Below, piece after piece: positions 21,851 to 25,088 of a stretch of 25,088 nt of DNA. The stretch lies in the NCBI GenBank assembly GCA_964557295.1, contig CAZKZP010000043.1:1-25088 (forward strand). Reading direction: 5' to 3'. Source of the DNA: JBFMHP01 sp964557295 (GTDB taxonomy: Bacteria > Pseudomonadota > Gammaproteobacteria > RBG-16-57-12). The stretch's first letter is position 1. Every line of letters starts with the position of its first letter. A model generated the notes under the pieces. The model searched no databases, was not told where the DNA came from, and saw nothing but the letters and a program-made list of their open reading frames with translations. The translations under genes and the position numbers were made by a program.

Positions 21851-23074
21851 ATGTCAAACGTTGACTACGATCTAGTGATCATCGGCGGCGGCCTGGCCGG
21901 GGCCAGTCTCGCCCGCGCCCTGGCGCACCAGCCGCTGCGCATCGCCCTGATCGAGGCGGTGCCCTTCGATGCCGCGCAGCAGCCGGCCTATGACGACCGC
22001 GCCATCGCCCTGTCCTACGGCACGCGGCGCATCTTCGAGGGGTTGGGGCTGTGGCCGCGGATCGCGGCTTACGCCACGCCGATCGAAAAGATCCATGTCT
22101 CGGACCGCGGCCACTTCGGCTTCACCCGTCTGGACTGCGCCGAGGAGGGCGTGGACGCCCTGGGCTATGTGGTGATCGGCCGCGAACTCGGCGCCACCCT
22201 CACCGCCGAGATCCAGCGCCAGGACAATCTCACGCTGTTCTGCCCGGCGCGCCTGACCGGCCTGCATTACGCCGAGGATCACATCAGCGCCACCGTCCAC
22301 ACCGCCCAAGGCGAGCGTCATTTGCGCGCTGCCCTGATCGCCGCGGCCGATGGCGGCAACTCCCTGGTGCGCGAGCTGCTGCGGATCGAGGCGCAGAGCG
22401 AGGACTATGGCCAGACCGCCGTCATCGCCAACATCACCCCTGGCAAGCCGCACGGCAACACCGCCTATGAGCGCTTCACCGACTGCGGCCCGCTCGCCCT
22501 GCTGCCGATGAGCGAGGGCCGCTGCGCGCTGGTCTGGACCCAGCGCCACGCCGACGTGGCCGAGGTCATGCGGCTGAGCGATGGCGCATTCCTCGCGCGG
22601 TTACAGGAACGCTTTGGCTATCGCCTGGGCCGGTTGCAGCATGTCGGCGAGCGCCACGCCTATCCGCTGCGCCTGCTGCGCGCCCAGGAACAAGTGCGCC
22701 CGCGCCTCGCCCTGATCGGCAACGCCGCGCACACCATCCATCCGATCGCGGGCCAGGGGTTCAATCTGGGCATCCGCGATGTCTCGGTGCTGGCCGAGGT
22801 GATCTGCCAGGCCCGGCGCGCGGGGCAGGACATCGGTGCACTGGCGGCCTTGCAGCAGTACAGCCAGTGGCGCGCGCAGGACCACGAGCGCGTCATCCGT
22901 TTCACCGATAGCCTGGTGCGCATCTTCAGCAATCCATCCAAACCACTCGCCTTGGCGCGCAACCTGGGGCTGAGCGCGCTGGACCTGTGCCCGCCGCTCA
23001 AGCACTTGCTCAGCCGCCAGGCCATGGGCATGCTCGGCAAGCAGCCGCGCCTCAACCGGGGACTGCCCTTATGA
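21851..23074 (+). CDS. ubiH: 2-octaprenyl-6-methoxyphenol hydroxylase UbiH
   Basis: A 407-aa class A flavin monooxygenase of ubiquinone synthesis, hydroxylating C4 of the ring. FAD site GGGLAG is at 12-17, the DDRAIALSYGTRR segment near 46-58 matches UbiH, and the second FAD motif near 292-310 reads IGNAAHTIHPIAGQGFNLG. The Asn in GNAAH, instead of the usual Asp, is shared with E. coli UbiH. It also has KIHVSDRGHFGFTRL, typical of UbiH. Its stop overlaps the ubiI start (ATGA). Expected to act in the membrane-associated Ubi complex. Confidence 0.9.
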   Translation: MSNVDYDLVIIGGGLAGASLARALAHQPLRIALIEAVPFDAAQQPAYDDRAIALSYGTRRIFEGLGLWPRIAAYATPIEKIHVSDRGHFGFTRLDCAEEGVDALGYVVIGRELGATLTAEIQRQDNLTLFCPARLTGLHYAEDHISATVHTAQGERHLRAALIAAADGGNSLVRELLRIEAQSEDYGQTAVIANITPGKPHGNTAYERFTDCGPLALLPMSEGRCALVWTQRHADVAEVMRLSDGAFLARLQERFGYRLGRLQHVGERHAYPLRLLRAQEQVRPRLALIGNAAHTIHPIAGQGFNLGIRDVSVLAEVICQARRAGQDIGALAALQQYSQWRAQDHERVIRFTDSLVRIFSNPSKPLALARNLGLSALDLCPPLKHLLSRQAMGMLGKQPRLNRGLPL

Positions 23075-24255
23075 GCGACACGCATCACTATGACCTGATC
23101 ATCATCGGCGGCGGCATGGTCGGCGCCACCCTGGCCTGCGCGCTGGCGCAACAGGATTTCAAGGTCGCCCTGATCGAGACGCGCGCCCCGGACTGCACCT
23201 GGCCGCCGCCCGCGTTCGACATCCGCACCAGCGCCATCACCCGCGCCTCGCAGCGCATGTTCGAGCAGGTCGGCGCCTGGGCGGGCATGGCGGCGCGGCG
23301 CGTCTGCCCCTACCGCGAGATGCGGGTGTGGGACGCCACTGGCAACGGCGCCATCCACTTCGACAGCGCCGAGATCGGCGAGCCGGACCTGGGCCACATC
23401 ATCGAAAACGGCGTGATCCAGGCCGCGCTGTGGGAACGCACCGCCGCGATCTCCGGCATCACCCGCTATTGCCCGGCGCAACCGCACGCCCTGCTCCTCG
23501 CGCAGGAAGGCGCCGCGCTGGAATTGCAAGACGGCACGCGGCTGCACGCCAGTCTCATCGTCGGCGCCGACGGCGGGCAGTCCTGGACCCGCGAGCAGGT
23601 CGGCCTGCCCACCTACGGCTGGAGCTATCAACAGCACGCCGTGGTCGCGGTGGTGCGCACCGAGCTCGATCATCAGGACACCGCCTGGCAGCGCTTCAAC
23701 GCCGAGGGGCCGCTCGCCTTCCTGCCCTTGGCGGCGAAGACCTTCGGCATCGTCTGGTCAACCGCGCCGGAGCATGCCGAGCAACTCGTCGCCATGGACA
23801 AGGCCGCCTTCCTCAAGGAACTGCACCTGAGCTTCGGCGATGCGCTCGGGCGCATGCTGGAGGTCGGCGAGCGAGCTGACTATCCGCTGCGCCTCTCCCA
23901 CACCTTGCGCTACACCGCCACGCGCCTCGCCTTGGTCGGCGACGCCGCCCACAGCATCCACCCGCTGGCCGGCCAGGGGGTCAACCTGGGCTTAAGCGAC
24001 GCCCGCGCCCTGATCCAAACCCTGGTGGAAGCCCGCGCCAAGCAGCAAGACCTCGGCCATGCCCTGGTGCTGCGCCGCTACGAGCGCGCCCGCAAGGCCG
24101 ACAACCTCTTGATGATGACCGCGATGGACGGCTTCAAGCGCCTGTTCAGCAACGATCAGATGATATTGAAGGGCGCGCGCAATCTCGGACTCAATCTCAC
24201 CGACCGCCTCGCGCCGGTGAAGAACCTGGTCATGCGCCAGGCGCTGGGGCTGTGA
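23071..24255 (+). CDS. ubiI: UbiI-type ubiquinone-biosynthesis hydroxylase (VisC-like)
   Basis: A 394-aa flavin monooxygenase, homologous to the preceding gene. FAD site GGGMVG at 13-18, FDIRTSAITRASQRMF near 50-65, and VGDAAHSIHPLAGQGVNLGLSDARAL in the last third. By order after ubiH, and by the EHAEQL/VGERADYPLRLSH region, it is most likely the C5 hydroxylase UbiI; UbiF (C6) is a close relative and cannot be excluded from sequence alone. The start overlaps the ubiH stop; upstream in-frame codons belong to the ubiH region. Confidence 0.85.
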   Translation: MSDTHHYDLIIIGGGMVGATLACALAQQDFKVALIETRAPDCTWPPPAFDIRTSAITRASQRMFEQVGAWAGMAARRVCPYREMRVWDATGNGAIHFDSAEIGEPDLGHIIENGVIQAALWERTAAISGITRYCPAQPHALLLAQEGAALELQDGTRLHASLIVGADGGQSWTREQVGLPTYGWSYQQHAVVAVVRTELDHQDTAWQRFNAEGPLAFLPLAAKTFGIVWSTAPEHAEQLVAMDKAAFLKELHLSFGDALGRMLEVGERADYPLRLSHTLRYTATRLALVGDAAHSIHPLAGQGVNLGLSDARALIQTLVEARAKQQDLGHALVLRRYERARKADNLLMMTAMDGFKRLFSNDQMILKGARNLGLNLTDRLAPVKNLVMRQALGL

Positions 24256-24334
24256 CCGGCGATCGATTTTTGCAGTGACAGACTCCGCCCCAGCGCGCGC
24301 CATCGCCAAGCACAATCCACTACACGGAGGTTGC

Positions 24335-24955
24335 ATGATTCGCTTCATCCTCATCTCACTCATGATGAGCTTCAGCGCCACATCCTCGGCCGACCCGGCC
24401 GCTGAAGCACCGATCTTGGCGCTGGTGAATGCCGCCAAGGAGCAAACCCGGCATAACGTGCGTTACGACGGCGCCTATTTCACGATCCCCTATCCAAATG
24501 GAGACGTCCCCGCCAACATCGGCGTATGCACCGACGTCGCAATCAGGGCCTACCGGAAGATCGGCATCGACTTGCAAAAGGAGGTGCACGAAGACATGGC
24601 AGCCCATTTCGACCAGTATCCTTCCAAAAGGCTCTGGGGATTGTCGCGTCCAGACAGGAACATCGACCACCGCAGAGTCCCCAACCTGCAAAAGTTCTTC
24701 GAGCGCTTCGGCAAATCGCTGACGGTGACCGCCAACGCAAGCAACTACCTGCCCGGCGACCTGGTCACCTGGAATCTGCCCGGCAACCTGCCGCACATCG
24801 GCATCGTGAGCGATGAAAGATCGCGCGATGGCGCCCGCCCGCTGATCGTGCACAACATCGGCGCCGGCCCCAAGATCGACGACATGCTGTTTGATTACAA
24901 AATCACCGGACACTATCGCTATATGAAAGCGCGCCGCGCGACATCTCCGCAGTAG
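24335..24955 (+). CDS. DUF1287 family periplasmic protein (YijF-like)
   Basis: A 206-aa secreted protein: signal peptide about 1-19 (cleavage near SSA), then the DUF1287 body. NIGVCTDVAIRAY puts a cysteine at 65 on a helix, PGDLVTWNLPGNLPHIGIVSD places H154, and IVHNIGAG has H173/N174, an NlpC/P60-like catalytic order suggesting a peptidoglycan-related hydrolase; the family has no settled function. A strong ribosome site GGAGG lies 4-5 nt before ATG 24335. It follows ubiI after 79 nt and may be read through from it. Confidence 0.88.
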   Translation: MIRFILISLMMSFSATSSADPAAEAPILALVNAAKEQTRHNVRYDGAYFTIPYPNGDVPANIGVCTDVAIRAYRKIGIDLQKEVHEDMAAHFDQYPSKRLWGLSRPDRNIDHRRVPNLQKFFERFGKSLTVTANASNYLPGDLVTWNLPGNLPHIGIVSDERSRDGARPLIVHNIGAGPKIDDMLFDYKITGHYRYMKARRATSPQ

Positions 24956-25004
24956 CGCTCGCCCACATCAGTTATTAACCTGGCGGATTAAAGATGCCTG
25001 CTGC

Positions 25005-25088
25005 TGTAGGAGCGAGCTTTGCCTACATGGAGATAGGCAAGGGGCGTGAGTCTGGAACGGAAGCTTTGCCTACATGGAGGTAGGCAAG
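25005..25088. repeat. GTAGGAGC REP with tandem TTGCCTAC palindromes, cut by window end
   Basis: GTAGGAGCGAGC begins at 25006. Two 26-bp near-identical units follow (25016-25041 and 25063-25088, one A/G difference). Each contains TTGCCTAC...TAGGCAA, which can form a hairpin. The window ends exactly at the second unit, so the array may continue. GTAGGAGC is shared with the element at 2878-2946. Confidence 0.65.

Overview
The window reads as chromosome of a GC-rich gammaproteobacterium. Two conserved neighbourhoods point there: TIGR02449-zapA-6S RNA-fau (minus strand), divergent from ygfB-pepP-ubiH-ubiI (plus strand). A NorD gene at the left edge implies nitric oxide reductase and so probable denitrification. 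I cannot name genus or species.

Layout. 1-2834: membrane polyferredoxin plus norD, the tail of a nor cluster. 2975-4476 (minus): secreted M48-type metallopeptidase plus tcdA (tRNA ct6A synthesis). 4618-6787 (plus): purD, tsaC (tRNA t6A synthesis) and a small membrane protein, tightly packed. 6870-9529 (minus): rpiA, a DUF2905 protein, a periplasmic rhodanese-fold protein lacking its cysteine, and a HAMP/HisKA-like membrane protein lacking its histidine. 9828-11339 (plus): ilvA, followed by a frameshifted conserved hypothetical gene.

12079-17503 is an accessory island visibly richer in A+T than its surroundings. It is an integron-type gene-cassette array with no integrase in the window (a CALIN, or the distal part of a mobile integron). 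Seven attC sites separate genes that all read in the same direction. For five cassettes the 5' end (GTTRRRY side) is the exact reverse complement of the left core of that cassette's own attC, 8-12 bp long, as expected if each cassette once circularised. Cargo: an orphan 111-aa protein, a membrane protein, two GNAT acetyltransferases, a papain-like cysteine-hydrolase candidate overlapping a lipoprotein gene (a possible effector-immunity pair), a lipoprotein zinc peptidase, a PIN-like nuclease, and finally MntP, whose own attC is missing.

17504-17874 is a repeat-filled spacer. Then come (minus) an EVE-domain protein, fau, 6S RNA, zapA and the TIGR02449 coiled-coil protein, and (plus) ygfB, pepP, ubiH, ubiI and a DUF1287 protein. 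Two kinds of palindromic intergenic repeat punctuate the conserved parts: a GGGAGAGGG-type paired hairpin (near 9606, 17607 and 21727) and a GTAGGAGC-type REP (near 2878 and 25005).

The most unusual items are the cassette array and its two-gene hydrolase/lipoprotein cassette, the neighbouring pair of catalytically degenerate signalling-type proteins at 6870-8532, and the A-run frameshift at 11723-11730. All functional names rest on reading motifs in translated sequence; no database search was possible.
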